From: JBMYRH01 sp049602155
GTDB taxonomy: Bacteria; Myxococcota_A; UBA9042; PHBI01; JBMYRH01
Assembly (NCBI GenBank): GCA_049602155.1
Contig: JBMYRH010000022.1
Location: forward strand, 19,920-83,919
Direction of reading: 5' to 3'
Length of the DNA stretch: 64,000 bases
In this document: positions 18,032 through 27,645 of the stretch, piece by piece
Position numbering within the stretch: the first letter of the stretch is position 1
How the letters are laid out: every line of letters starts with the position of its first letter
Made by a program: the position numbers and the translations under genes
Notes under the pieces: model-generated
Database searches by the model: none
What the model saw: the letters and a program-made list of their open reading frames with translations, nothing else
Told to the model about the DNA's origin: nothing

Positions 18032-18747
18032 AGCTCATCTCAATCGTTAACACTGTAGTGATTGTCTGGCTCCTCCTGAGCATCGACTCGCTGTCTGGCC
18101 GCGTTTACGGCCTCCAGCAGCGAGGCGTCCCGGCAGGCGCCGTCGACGACGGGGGTGACACCGGCGACCGACCCGCAGCCGAGAGCCGGAGCGCTGCCGA
18201 GCCGACTGCGGCGGCGCCCAAGGCCTCGAGTGCGCCGGTCGAGTTGTCGGACGAGCGCATGGTTGCGCTCGGTAAGCGCATCTTCCTGACCCAGGGCTCC
18301 AACACATGCAATGACTGTCACGGGACGGCCGGCTACGGCGGGCGGCTCCCAGAGGCACCGGACTTGCGCCGTCCAGCGACCTGGAAAGCGTACAAGACGG
18401 CAAAAGGCGACCTCGCCGCGATGGCGGGGCCAGTGACTGAGGTGATCCGCTACGGTGGCGGCGTCTGGAACTCTAAGCACCCTGAGCCGGTCTACGACGT
18501 GACGATGCTCGGCGTCGTGCAGGGGGCCACGAAGACCACGCTCCGCAAGATCCGGAAGGAGCTCAAGCAGACCGACAAGCTGGTCCTGAGCATGGATGAC
18601 TCGCTCGACCTGGGAGCCCGCGCGACATACGCGTACCTGCAGACCCTGTGGATCGACGAGGACAGCGCGCCGGACACTGACGCTGCACCGCAGCCCGCCG
18701 GGGCGCCTGCGTCGCCGACGGCAGACGCCCCCGCCGCAGACGGCTAG
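18025..18747 (+). CDS. membrane-anchored class I cytochrome c
   Basis: A 240-residue protein with AGGAGATCACC before the ATG. An uncleaved N-terminal helix (about 3-20) anchors it to the inner membrane. An Ala/Pro/Glu-rich linker leads to a periplasmic cytochrome c domain (about 70-215) with one haem site, CNDCH, and a distal methionine candidate in YDVTMLG. The C terminus is another Ala/Pro tail. It should carry electrons in the periplasm between a quinol-oxidising complex and an oxidase. Its position divergent from regB-regA suggests redox control by that pair. The spacing between haem motif and candidate Met is close to that of small monohaem cytochromes. Confidence 0.85.
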   Translation: MLKLISIVNTVVIVWLLLSIDSLSGRVYGLQQRGVPAGAVDDGGDTGDRPAAESRSAAEPTAAAPKASSAPVELSDERMVALGKRIFLTQGSNTCNDCHGTAGYGGRLPEAPDLRRPATWKAYKTAKGDLAAMAGPVTEVIRYGGGVWNSKHPEPVYDVTMLGVVQGATKTTLRKIRKELKQTDKLVLSMDDSLDLGARATYAYLQTLWIDEDSAPDTDAAPQPAGAPASPTADAPAADG

Positions 18748-18760
18748 CGGGGCACGCAGC

Positions 18761-18797
18761 AGGAGCACACCTGGTCTCTCCCGCCCAGGCTGCTCCT
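18761..18797 (+). terminator. two-part hairpin after cytochrome c
   Basis: Outer stem AGGAGCA/TGCTCCT and inner stem CCTGG/CCAGG around a 10-base loop, starting 14 bases after the stop codon. No T-tract follows. Confidence 0.5.
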
Positions 18798-18924
18798 GTG
18801 CGCGTAGCGCGCAGCTGTGCGTCTGGCCCACCCTATGGGGGCCATGACGCCCCCTTGAGGAGGACGCCCAATGCCGTGGATGTATCGCTAAGTCGTTCGG
18901 CAGCCGCCACTGAGCGATTGAGCT

Positions 18925-20673
18925 TTAGTTCGGACAGAGCCCTGAGGCGGTGCAAGGTGCTCCCACTGCGCAGGTCCCGCACGACCCGCCGCAGCCGTCC
19001 GGGCCGCACTCCTTGCCCGCGCAGTCTGTTGTGCAGCCACACTCACCACAATCCGCCGGGCAGCTCGCGCAATCTTCGTCTGCGCCACAACTCCCATTGC
19101 CGCACGCACAGCCATCTGGCGCAAGGCACGCCCCCGCGAGACAGATCCCAAACGAATCGCACCCCTGCGGGATACAGAGGTCACCGCTCTGCGCGGTGTG
19201 CGTAATGATGCCGTCCACGCAAGCATCCGCGGTGCAGGCGTTCCCGTCATCGACAGGCAAAGCGGACCCCGAGCAGCTGCCCTCAGCGGCGGCGTTGACC
19301 GTGCAAATGTCCCCTTCGGTGCACGGGTCTCCATCATCGCAGCTGACCCCCGCGTTGAAGCTCGCTGTCACGCACCCAGAGTCTGCATTACAGACCCAAG
19401 TCCAACACGAGTCCGCGGCGCTCTCGGCCTCGCAGGTGTCCGACTCGCCGGTCGCCTGGCAGCTCCCCTCTGCATCGCAGGTGTCCAACGTACAGACGTT
19501 GTCGTCAGCGTCGCAGGGTGTATCAGCGGGCACAAGCGACGCAACACAACCCTCGTCAGGAATACACACCGCCTCCGCGTCACAGGGCCCCAAGGTGCAC
19601 TCCAAAGCCGCACCACCACTGCATATGCCCTCCACGCAGCTGTCCTCAGTCGTACAGGCGTCTCCATCGTCGCAGGCCCCCTCGAGCAGCGCCGTGTGGA
19701 CGACCTCACCAGCGATACATGCGTCATCGGTGCAGGGGTTCTCGTCGTCGAGAACGAGCACCTCGCCGACGATGCACTCTCCAGCCATGCAGCTGTCCCC
19801 GGTCGTGCAGTCTTCCGTGTCGAAGTCGCAGGCCTCGCCATCGGCGAGCTCGCTGTGCGTGATGACGCCATCGTCACAGGCGTCCACGGTGCAGTCATTG
19901 TCATCATCGATCGGGAGGGGCTCGCCCTGGCACGCGGCTTGGTCCTCACTGTCAAAAACGCAGAGATCGTTGAAGGTGCACGCGTCGCCGTCATCACAGG
20001 GGTCACCCTGAAGGAAGGTGTCGCCCACGCATGCGCCGGTCGCTGCGTCGCATGTGAACGTCCAGCAGGGCTGAGCCGCGCTGATGGCCGCGCAGTCATC
20101 GTCGCTGGCGCACGGTGGTGGCGCTTGGCACTCACCATCCTCACAGGACCACCCCGCGTCACAGGCGCCACACGTGCCGCCACACCCATCGCCCCCGCAG
20201 CTCTTCTCTGCACAATCGGGCACACACACGGGGACATCTGACTCATCCGCGTCATCCGCGTCATCCGCGTCGGCATCGTCGGCACCCTCAACGTCGGCCT
20301 CCGTTGGGTCACCAGCATCGGGAGCGGTGACATCGTCCTCGCCCGCCCCGCTGGTATCCGAGGGGGCAGGCGCCGCATCCTGGGGTAAGGCGCTCGTATC
20401 CGAGCTGTCCGGGCCTGGATCTGAAACATCTTGCGGTGACGTCGTGTCCCCAGCCTCGCCGCCTGCGTCGTTGGTGTCACCGGTGCACAGGCACTCGGTC
20501 CACTCTTCCCCGCCGGCGCGGCAGAGGCGCTCGCCAAGGGTCGTGACATCTTCGTTCACACAGTCACACGCCTCGCTCTCACCAGGCGCGCAGACGCTTG
20601 ATGATTCAGCAGCCTCACCACATCCGTGGAGGACGAGCAGCAAGCCCATGAGGGCGGTCATCGACGATCGCAT
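18925..20673 (-). CDS. Cys-rich lipoprotein with CDDG-type repeats
   Basis: A 582-residue lipoprotein from an ATG at 20673 with AAGGAGATCGTG upstream; the signal ends LHGC (Cys18). A Cys-containing N-terminal segment is followed by a long Asp/Ser/Ala-rich tether that includes a 9-base tandem repeat (encoding DAD/DAD units, near 20240-20272). A PDCAEKSCGGDGCGG module and about ten modules of the form CDDGDACTxxDxC...C with alternating spacing come next. These match the Dictyostelium-type CTDC repeat as found in myxobacterial surface proteins. A second CAGKECGPDGCGG module ends the protein. Dozens of cysteines imply a rigid disulfide-bonded surface stalk. The binding partner is unknown. Confidence 0.8.
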   Translation of the reverse strand: MRSSMTALMGLLLVLHGCGEAAESSSVCAPGESEACDCVNEDVTTLGERLCRAGGEEWTECLCTGDTNDAGGEAGDTTSPQDVSDPGPDSSDTSALPQDAAPAPSDTSGAGEDDVTAPDAGDPTEADVEGADDADADDADDADESDVPVCVPDCAEKSCGGDGCGGTCGACDAGWSCEDGECQAPPPCASDDDCAAISAAQPCWTFTCDAATGACVGDTFLQGDPCDDGDACTFNDLCVFDSEDQAACQGEPLPIDDDNDCTVDACDDGVITHSELADGEACDFDTEDCTTGDSCMAGECIVGEVLVLDDENPCTDDACIAGEVVHTALLEGACDDGDACTTEDSCVEGICSGGAALECTLGPCDAEAVCIPDEGCVASLVPADTPCDADDNVCTLDTCDAEGSCQATGESDTCEAESAADSCWTWVCNADSGCVTASFNAGVSCDDGDPCTEGDICTVNAAAEGSCSGSALPVDDGNACTADACVDGIITHTAQSGDLCIPQGCDSFGICLAGACLAPDGCACGNGSCGADEDCASCPADCGECGCTTDCAGKECGPDGCGGSCGTCAVGAPCTASGLCPN

Positions 20674-20806
20674 CACGATCTCCTTGTTGGTCCAGATGGG
20701 TCGAGTGTGACACAGGTGCCTGTGTGCTGTCGCTCTTGCCCCAGAAGGACAACGTGGCACCGATACAGTGACGCGCCAACGCGGCCCCCAGAGGTGACGC
20801 TGGACG

Positions 20807-21481
20807 CTAAATGAGACGCATAATCGCCTGCGCGTGCTGCCTCCAGCTCAGTGCCGCCGCGTGAGTCGACGCATTGACCGGAGGCAACGCAGCCTCCAGG
20901 AGCTTGTTCGCGACGGCCTTGATCACGCGATCTGGCGCAGCGAAGAACGCCTGCTCGAAGACGTCGTTCAGGGCTGGGTTTGGGTTGCTCAGCGCTATCG
21001 CGACGTCCAAGAATGCGCGACGGGCACCTTCGATACCCACCGGAGGGTCGCGCTCTCGGAGGCCACGGGCAACGACCGGAGCAGCCAATTGGTCAAGCCT
21101 TTGATAGAGCAGCCGAAAGAGATACGGACGCTCTGATGGGTCGCTCAGGAGCGCCAGGACCTCAGCGAGGTGGGCGGCCTCTTCGGGTGACCCGGGAGAG
21201 CGGAAGAGCGCCCCAAGCGCAGAGGCGGCTCGGTTCGTCGGGATAGCGTCCGAGATGCTGTGATGACGGCCTTCTCGTATCCGCGCCTCTCGGCTCGCCG
21301 CCAAGAGGCGATACGCCCCGATAAGGAGGCGCAGGGAGATGGCGCAGACAAAGAAGGCGGCCGCGGCCATCTCCCAAAGCGTCTGACCCACACCGTCAAA
21401 GAAGCCCGACGAACCGAAGCTAGCGATGGGCAAGACTTCGACGGTTCGGGAGCGCGATACCGACCACAGAGACATGCCCAT
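20807..21481 (-). CDS. single-span membrane protein, helical
   Basis: A 224-residue protein from an ATG at 21481 with AGGAG 14 bases upstream (a second ATG lies two codons in). One strong transmembrane helix (about 36-58, WEMAAAAFFVCAISLRLLIGAY) is followed by a cytoplasmic helical domain. In that domain LGALFRSPGSPEEAAHLAEVL and the later FLDVAIALSNPNPALNDVFE look like HEAT/ARM-type helical hairpins. There is no catalytic motif. It shares the strand of the lipoproteins on both sides but is separated from each by 60-130 bases, so joint transcription with the upstream 21545-24136 gene is possible. Confidence 0.55.
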   Translation of the reverse strand: MGMSLWSVSRSRTVEVLPIASFGSSGFFDGVGQTLWEMAAAAFFVCAISLRLLIGAYRLLAASREARIREGRHHSISDAIPTNRAASALGALFRSPGSPEEAAHLAEVLALLSDPSERPYLFRLLYQRLDQLAAPVVARGLRERDPPVGIEGARRAFLDVAIALSNPNPALNDVFEQAFFAAPDRVIKAVANKLLEAALPPVNASTHAAALSWRQHAQAIMRLI

Positions 21482-21544
21482 AAACTACGCGGCTGCTCCT
21501 GAGCGTGCACGCATTCAGTGACGCGACGGACCCCTCATCCGGTG

Positions 21545-24136
21545 CTAGGGGATCTTCGAGGTCTCGTGCCGCACCTTGACGACGCCATCTTTGAGCGTGG
21601 AGAGGACGACATGAATCGTCCCTTGGGCGTCGACCATGAGCGCCCCGTGGTCAATAGGTTCGTCAGCGACCTCCACTTGAGTCGTGGCGCGCCACTCCCC
21701 AGCCGCGTCTTGATACTTCAACGTCCAGCCGTAGTTCCCCGGGTTGCACCACTCGAGCCCCGCCCAAGTGCAGCTCTCCTGACCGTCATTACACAGCGCC
21801 GTGACTTCGCATGACGACGCATAGGTCCCGAGCAACATCCGAAGTCGCTCTCCCCCCGTGAGATCGAGGAGTCGTTTGCGGTACAGGGTGTACGTACACA
21901 CATCATCGGCCCCCTTCGGCGGGTCAGCGCAGGCCGTCATCTGGGCCTTAACATTGTCTTCAAAATGCGAATAGATGGTCTCCCAGGTGACCGCCCCGCT
22001 CACCCCCACCACGCGACGGAGCACGATGAGGCGCTCACGAATGCCGGGCTCCGGATCCCCAAACCAGTGCGCGACATGAGGGGTCCAGCTGGCTGCTCCT
22101 GACGCATCTGCTTCCCGGACAACCGCCAGCCGCGCCACGACCAGATCCAAGAAGATCGGGAAATCAGGGTTCTCTACGAGCGGGATCAGCTCCATGCTGC
22201 CCGCCTCCCCTAGGCTCGGTAGCTCGTCCGCGGAGGTCACAGTGTCGCCGTTCAACTCCAAGCGATGGTAATACGCCATCGGATCCGCGAACGAATTCTC
22301 ACGCCACAGCAGCGTGTGAAGATCTCTCGGAGGCGCCGCCGCCACCGCGATCCCCCGGACGTCAGCGGGCACCGAGCCTTGGATGAGCGGCAATTGCAGA
22401 CCAGGCGCAAAACGCCACGCCTGATCAGCGGCCGACTTCACCAACAGCGTCAGCGTGTCCACCGGGGCGCCGGGGACACGGCCAAGGCTGTAGAGCGACC
22501 CCACGGCGTCAGCGACGACGACGGGGCGCTCGGTCAACGTCGTCCCCGAGAGCGAGTCGAACACATCAGTCGTGCTCTGTGCGTCGCCCGGCCCCCTCGT
22601 GATTAAGAGCGGTGAGGGGTCTGTGGGGTGGTTGTCCATCCCGATGCCAGCGACTCCATCGCCGACCAAGGTCAGGCCCGCCTCGCCGTTGAACTCCAAC
22701 ATCGGGAGCCCCACAGGCAGCCCGGAGTCTGGCGGCCACTCGATCAGCCCTGCCTCATCCTGCTCATCGCCTTGCCGGCAGACGTCCATTGTCCAGAACC
22801 AACCCTCATCATTGGCCACCGCAGAGACGCTCCCTGAGATCACGTCGCAGCCAGGCGTGAACGTCACGCTGTCGTGCTCACAGTCGGCGTCCAGCTCCTC
22901 ACATGTGGGTCCGGCGTACGGGCCAGACAGCGTCCCCACCCCCGGAAGAGGTCCCCCTTGGGGAGCGAGCATAAAGGGCTCGGAGCAGCCGGAGACATTG
23001 CCCGCGGCGTCGGTCGCCGTCGCGGAGACGTGCTCTGGGGACGGCGGGGACAGGTTGATCGAGAAGTCCCCCGTCCCTAAGACCTCGAGCGATTCAAGGG
23101 GCTCTCCCTCACACGCTGCGTTGCCGTAAAGATGCACTTCGACCCCGATCTCCGAAGCGCCGTCGACGAAGGTCGTGTCCCCCAAGGTGGAGGTCTCCGT
23201 GATGAGAGGCGGGGCCGGTGGCACGTCATCATGGGTGTACGGCTCAGTGCCGACGCAGCCGATGATCTCACCAGCATGGTCAAGGCTGCGGACGTACCAC
23301 TGTCGTGTGGCGTTTGGCGCGGCATTCAGGGGGAGGGAAAACGCGCCACCCGTGCCCGCGATCTCGGACCCCAACTCCGCGGACCCTGCACCGTCACAGC
23401 TCTCCGGCGAGACCACCAAGGTCGCCGCATAGACCGCCACACCGTGAAGCGTCGGGGTGGGGTTTGAGGACGGGCTTTGGGGGCTCAACACCACGCTGTG
23501 AGGCGCTAACTCACACGTATCTGCGGAGTCGTCGAAGCAGAGATCACAGACGTCCGGGACACCATCATCGTCATAATCCTCCTGGAGGCCTTCAGGGCAA
23601 CCGATGATCGGGGCCCCGTCTTCATCCGGGATGCAGCTCGCTGGGCTGACAGCGATCCCAGAGGCACTGCAGGGACCATCACAACAGCAAGCCTTGTCTG
23701 CCACAGCCAGCAGGTCCTCTTCTGGCGGGTCATCTATGTGGTCTTTCTGGTCTGGAATGCAGTCCGCATCGTCGTCCGCGATGTTGCTCTCGTTCGCGTC
23801 AATGAGCCCGTCGCCATCCTCGTCCAAGGGGCTCTGTAGGCTCCCAACCTCCCACGCATCCAGGAGGCCATCATCATCACTGTCAGCCTTCCTCGGATCG
23901 GTTTTGAGCTGGGCCTCGATGGCGTTGCTCAAGCCATCAAGGTCATCATCGGCGGCGGGCTCCAAGCAGACGCTCGCGTAACAAAGGTTCGCCTCACAGA
24001 CGTCGTCTTGCGTGCACGATTCGCCAGCAGAGCGCAGCTCTTGCTCGCCACCACAGGCGGCGAGGCTCACAACCAACGCGCCTATCGCCACTGCGTCTAA
24101 CACCGCGATAGGTGTGAAGAGGTGTGAGACACGCAT
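21545..24136 (-). CDS. large lipoprotein with calcium repeats and Ig-like domains
   Basis: An 863-residue lipoprotein from an ATG at 24136 (signal ends SLAAC, Cys28). The mature N terminus has a Cys module (CTQDDVCEANLCYASVCLEP) and then TSP3-type repeats (DDDLDGLSNAIEAQLKTDP, DSDDDGLLDAWE, DEDGDGLIDANES) with a CCC cluster. Two Ig-like/cadherin-like beta domains follow (about 240-420). The C-terminal 430 residues are beta-rich with repeated Trp/Gly strands, perhaps a propeller (SLYSLGRVPGAPVDTLTLLV, DLHTLLWRENSF). The N-terminal 130 residues are clearly paralogous to the partial lipoprotein at 62611-64000. It is a calcium-stabilised surface protein; the ligand is unknown. Confidence 0.75.
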   Translation of the reverse strand: MRVSHLFTPIAVLDAVAIGALVVSLAACGGEQELRSAGESCTQDDVCEANLCYASVCLEPAADDDLDGLSNAIEAQLKTDPRKADSDDDGLLDAWEVGSLQSPLDEDGDGLIDANESNIADDDADCIPDQKDHIDDPPEEDLLAVADKACCCDGPCSASGIAVSPASCIPDEDGAPIIGCPEGLQEDYDDDGVPDVCDLCFDDSADTCELAPHSVVLSPQSPSSNPTPTLHGVAVYAATLVVSPESCDGAGSAELGSEIAGTGGAFSLPLNAAPNATRQWYVRSLDHAGEIIGCVGTEPYTHDDVPPAPPLITETSTLGDTTFVDGASEIGVEVHLYGNAACEGEPLESLEVLGTGDFSINLSPPSPEHVSATATDAAGNVSGCSEPFMLAPQGGPLPGVGTLSGPYAGPTCEELDADCEHDSVTFTPGCDVISGSVSAVANDEGWFWTMDVCRQGDEQDEAGLIEWPPDSGLPVGLPMLEFNGEAGLTLVGDGVAGIGMDNHPTDPSPLLITRGPGDAQSTTDVFDSLSGTTLTERPVVVADAVGSLYSLGRVPGAPVDTLTLLVKSAADQAWRFAPGLQLPLIQGSVPADVRGIAVAAAPPRDLHTLLWRENSFADPMAYYHRLELNGDTVTSADELPSLGEAGSMELIPLVENPDFPIFLDLVVARLAVVREADASGAASWTPHVAHWFGDPEPGIRERLIVLRRVVGVSGAVTWETIYSHFEDNVKAQMTACADPPKGADDVCTYTLYRKRLLDLTGGERLRMLLGTYASSCEVTALCNDGQESCTWAGLEWCNPGNYGWTLKYQDAAGEWRATTQVEVADEPIDHGALMVDAQGTIHVVLSTLKDGVVKVRHETSKIP

Positions 24137-24653
24137 GGATCGAGTCCTTGATGGTTCAGCAGGCAGCGCTCTAGTGTGCTCTAGAGTAAGTGGTTCAGGT
24201 CCCGCCGGCAATTGAGGCGCTGTAAGCGCTCCCGCCAATGGATGGCCCCGGTGCACACTCCAACGCAGCCTGAGAGCCTCCCTGGGGCCCCTCGTAGCGC
24301 CTCTCGACACGGAGCGCTCCCTCTCGCCGGCTTAGCCCTTGTGTGGCTCTCAGAAGAGGCCCAGGGAGCTCCGTGGTCGGTCGAAGAGTCGCACTCTCGA
24401 GGGCCTCGCGCGGGGTGCTTCCGTCGAGGATGACGCTGGCGCGCTGTGGGAGGACCCGGCGCGCAGTGCAAGGGAGCAAGGCTGGAGCGAGCAGAGGTTT
24501 CATCGGGCATGATGCGCGTGCATCCACCTCGCTTGACTGCGGGAATGAGGCGTCTTCAAACACTGGCGCCAGCCTTCTGCGGCTCCCGAATTTCGGGCAC
24601 CCAAGCGTCAACAACCTGGATTGCCTGACGCGGGCCCGATGAGGCCTCCACCG
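24137..24653. other. intergenic, 517 bases
   Basis: No supported gene. It contains a near-perfect palindrome CCCGAA-T-TTCGGG around 24586-24600 whose right half plus GCAC recurs at 36928-36940. Short minus-strand frames here lack ribosome binding sites. Confidence 0.4.
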
Positions 24654-26267
24654 TTAAGGGATAGGGACCGGGAAGTCGGCGACGTCAACCGTCGTCCCAA
24701 GCAACGTCGTGCAGCCCTCGACGGAGGGGTCATCCATGCAGCTCGGGTCGTTGATGAGGGAGACCGTGTAGGGATCCTCTGTGCCGTTCGAGGAGGTCCC
24801 GTACTCGTAGACTCGGACGACAAGCCCGCTGACGATCGCCACGTCACCAAAGTCACCAGCGAGCCAGCCGCCTTGCAACGAGACCCACTGATCGAGCTCA
24901 CAACCACACGGGCCCACGGCCTCGAACGGGTTGATGAAGTCATTGGTGCAGCCCCCCTCGGTGCCGATCTGCGCGCTGGCGTTCTGGAACCAAGCGACTG
25001 TCTCACAGCTGTTGGGGTTGTCTGTCGCACAGCTCAAGAGCTCCACTGCGCTGATGTCGGCCCCCGAAGAATTGTAATCAGGGTTGCAGACGCCATCCCA
25101 GCTGTCCTCGATCAACACACCGTAGAACACGAGCTCGTTCACACAGTCATCGGGGCATGTCTCGAACGCCTCATCAGCACCACACGTGCCATCGCCGCAG
25201 AAGGGCGCAAAGCACCCAGCGTCAATGCCACACACCAGCAAGTTCTCGAGGGGTGGCTGGAAGGTCGGGGAGGTCGTCTCGATGCATGCATCGGCGCAAG
25301 CGGCGTCGTCTTCACAAGCCGACATGCAATCCAACGCATCCGCGCACTCCTCAAAGTCCTGGCAGTTGCCTACATCGCAATTGTTCACCAAGCATTCCTC
25401 TGGGCCGGGTGGTGGCCCGAAGCACCCCGCCGCCAAGCCACAGAGCGTCGTCTCCTGAAGCATCTCCTCTGCGCCAAACGGTGCATCCGCCGTGCATTCT
25501 TGGACACACTCAAGGTTTCCGCACGCGGACATGCAGTCGATCATCGCCACGCACCCGGGGTTGTCCAAGCAGGTCCCTAGGTCGCAATTGTCCTTCAGGC
25601 AGTCGGGATCAGGGGCAGCGCAGTCTTCGGGGCATGCCACTGAGTCTTCGCCGGCGTCACAGACGAAGTCACCACAGATCGGCTCGGGCTCGGGCTCGGG
25701 CTCGGGCTCCGGGCCGGTCCCAAGTCCAAAGCAGCCACCGAAGGCCGCGCACGTGATCAAGCCCTGTAATACGACCCCGTCCTCATCATTGGCGTCCGCA
25801 ATGCAGTCCGTCGCGCAGCCCGACTCCTCGCACGCTGCGATGCAGTTCATCTGTGGCGGACACGTCTCCGAAGCCAGGCAGTCATCGACGCCCTCCTGGC
25901 ACGTGGCGTTCCACGCGGTGATGCAGTCGACGAACGGGTTGCCCGGGTCATCACCTCCAGGCGCAGTGTCCCCCTCAATGGACTCGTCCGCGTCATCATC
26001 CGGGCCCACAGCGTCGGTCATCTCGGCGTCAACAGCTGCCTCATCAGCGTCCCCCTCAGAGGTCGCGTCGTTCATCGACTCCGCTGGCTCGTCGCCATCC
26101 GGCGTCAGCGCCGCTGGATCGACTCCCGATGAGTTGTCCTCATCGCTTGACTGAGTCACCTCATTCGCTTCTCCAGTGTCACCCTCTATCCCGCTTCCGC
26201 AAGCACCTGCTGTGCTTAGAAACGTCGCGACAAGGGTTATCGTCAGTGCGCGCTGCACAGGGACCAT
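24654..26267 (-). CDS. Cys-rich lipoprotein with repeated four-Cys modules
   Basis: A 537-residue lipoprotein (signal ends TAGAC, Cys23; GGGAG upstream of the ATG at 26267). A 90-residue acidic tether is followed by three or four modules of about 75 residues with the pattern C-x3-C-x4-C-x3-C ending in L-x2-C-x3-GCF (CIAACEESGCATDC, CMSACGNLECVQEC, CMSACEDDAACADAC). Between them lie short EP repeats (nine residues from a GGCTCG hexamer array at 25681-25709) and CGDFVCDAGEDSVACPEDC-type inserts. The last 150 residues are a separate beta domain with four Cys. The Cys modules resemble the C-terminal ones of the 3723-4936 lipoprotein. The function is unknown; it is likely surface exposed. Confidence 0.75.
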   Translation of the reverse strand: MVPVQRALTITLVATFLSTAGACGSGIEGDTGEANEVTQSSDEDNSSGVDPAALTPDGDEPAESMNDATSEGDADEAAVDAEMTDAVGPDDDADESIEGDTAPGGDDPGNPFVDCITAWNATCQEGVDDCLASETCPPQMNCIAACEESGCATDCIADANDEDGVVLQGLITCAAFGGCFGLGTGPEPEPEPEPEPICGDFVCDAGEDSVACPEDCAAPDPDCLKDNCDLGTCLDNPGCVAMIDCMSACGNLECVQECTADAPFGAEEMLQETTLCGLAAGCFGPPPGPEECLVNNCDVGNCQDFEECADALDCMSACEDDAACADACIETTSPTFQPPLENLLVCGIDAGCFAPFCGDGTCGADEAFETCPDDCVNELVFYGVLIEDSWDGVCNPDYNSSGADISAVELLSCATDNPNSCETVAWFQNASAQIGTEGGCTNDFINPFEAVGPCGCELDQWVSLQGGWLAGDFGDVAIVSGLVVRVYEYGTSSNGTEDPYTVSLINDPSCMDDPSVEGCTTLLGTTVDVADFPVPIP

Positions 26268-26506
26268 TGAACTCTCCCAGATGGTCGAAAAATATCAGAC
26301 GTACTTTCAACCATACACCCATTCACGCGGATATGACATCTCCCCTCCGGGCCTGACTTTCTGGGCCGTTTTAACGTCTCTTTGCCCAACTCCGAGACAA
26401 TGCAACGCAGCCAACATGACGGTGACCGCTCCCCTGGAGCGCGCCCCAAACACGGGGTTGGAAACCTGAGGTCGCCAGCCCATCCACGTGTGCACGGGTA
26501 CCGCCT

Positions 26507-27484
26507 CTATTCGAGGCAGGGCACCACCTTCCAAGGGGTTGCTAAGTTGGTGCAGTTGCCCTCTTGTCCTGTGCGCCCGATCGGGCTCACCTCACCAGTG
26601 AGCGTGTCTGTCTCAAGTAAGATCGCAGCGCTGGAGCACGCGCAGAGCACGCCGTTATCAAGGTGTATCTCGATGCCGACCGTCCCAAAAGGCTGAGAGA
26701 GCGGCGCGATGAGGCTCGCGGCGCCTGTCCCAGGGTCAATCTCATAGAGCGAGTCGGTTGGGGCGTTGATGGCGTAGACCGTCTGCTCATCCTCGGACCA
26801 GGTGGCCCCAGTAGAGCCGAAGTTCACCCCGAGCCGCCCAGCGGATTGGGCGACGCCGACGCGCGTAGAGATTGTGATGAATTCATCTTCGGTGCTCGCG
26901 ACCCCAAAGAGGTTGAGCCCCTGATCCGAGGTGATGCCGTTGACCCCGCTGTAGCCGCCGTAGCTCGCCACCGGGGTGACCTGACACGTGCAGGGGTCGA
27001 TGACGTCGAGCGCAATGCCACCCCGAGACGCGAGGCGTACATTATCGCGACTGAAGGTCAGTGATGGGTAGCCTGTAAGGGTGTTGAGTTGGCAGACATC
27101 CGTCCCAGCCACCGTCTCGACGTCGATCTTCTCAAGGGTGTGGGTCGTGTTGTTGATGCTCAATAAACACAGCGGCGCCGGTGGTGAGACCTCGGCGTCT
27201 GGCACGCTCGCGTCCTCTTCGTCGCCTGCTGAGGTGTCAAGCGCATCAGGAGACGCCGCGCTGTCCGTCACCACATCAACACCGACCGTGTCCATACCGT
27301 CTGACGGCTGTGTCGCATCTTCAGTGACATCGCTCAGTCCCCGGGCATCTCCTACGTCAGGGTCCGATTGAGCGTCCAGCGTGGAGGTCGCGTCACCCTG
27401 AGGTGGGGCACCCGAGGTCGACGTATCATTGCAGCCACAATGCAAGCCGACTGCCGCGAGCCGGACCATCCACGCCTTCGTCAT
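26507..27484 (-). CDS. putative lipoprotein with beta-propeller-like domain
   Basis: A 325-residue protein. I chose the ATG at 27484 because TTGGAGCGA precedes it; the frame could extend upstream to 27577. The N terminus is hydrophobic and ends GLHCGC, an imperfect lipobox. A long Asp/Ser/Thr tether follows, then about 215 residues of repeating beta strands (LCLLSINNTTHTLEKIDVET, GIALDVIDPCTCQVTPVASY, TVYAINAPTDSLYEIDPGTG, AILLETDTLTGEVSPIG), the pattern of LVIVD/YVTN-type beta-propellers. Several Cys pairs are consistent with an exported protein. No catalytic residues are evident. Confidence 0.7.
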   Translation of the reverse strand: MTKAWMVRLAAVGLHCGCNDTSTSGAPPQGDATSTLDAQSDPDVGDARGLSDVTEDATQPSDGMDTVGVDVVTDSAASPDALDTSAGDEEDASVPDAEVSPPAPLCLLSINNTTHTLEKIDVETVAGTDVCQLNTLTGYPSLTFSRDNVRLASRGGIALDVIDPCTCQVTPVASYGGYSGVNGITSDQGLNLFGVASTEDEFITISTRVGVAQSAGRLGVNFGSTGATWSEDEQTVYAINAPTDSLYEIDPGTGAASLIAPLSQPFGTVGIEIHLDNGVLCACSSAAILLETDTLTGEVSPIGRTGQEGNCTNLATPWKVVPCLE

Positions 27485-27645
27485 TCGCTCCAAGGCCCCC
27501 AACGACACGCTCAGCAACCCGGGTATCGCCATTCGGCCTCGACCCACAGACAACTCGCCATCGGGGCACCTGCACACTCTGGCGCCTTTGGGCCCGACAT
27601 CGACGACTCTGCTCGGTGATTGCGCTCGAGTTCCCCTCGAACAGT

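Noticed and set aside
24195..24614. 139-codon minus-strand frame in the 24.1-24.6 kb gap
   Set aside because: Low-complexity Arg/Pro/Ser composition, no ribosome binding site and no hydrophobic or Cys pattern; probably chance in GC-rich DNA.
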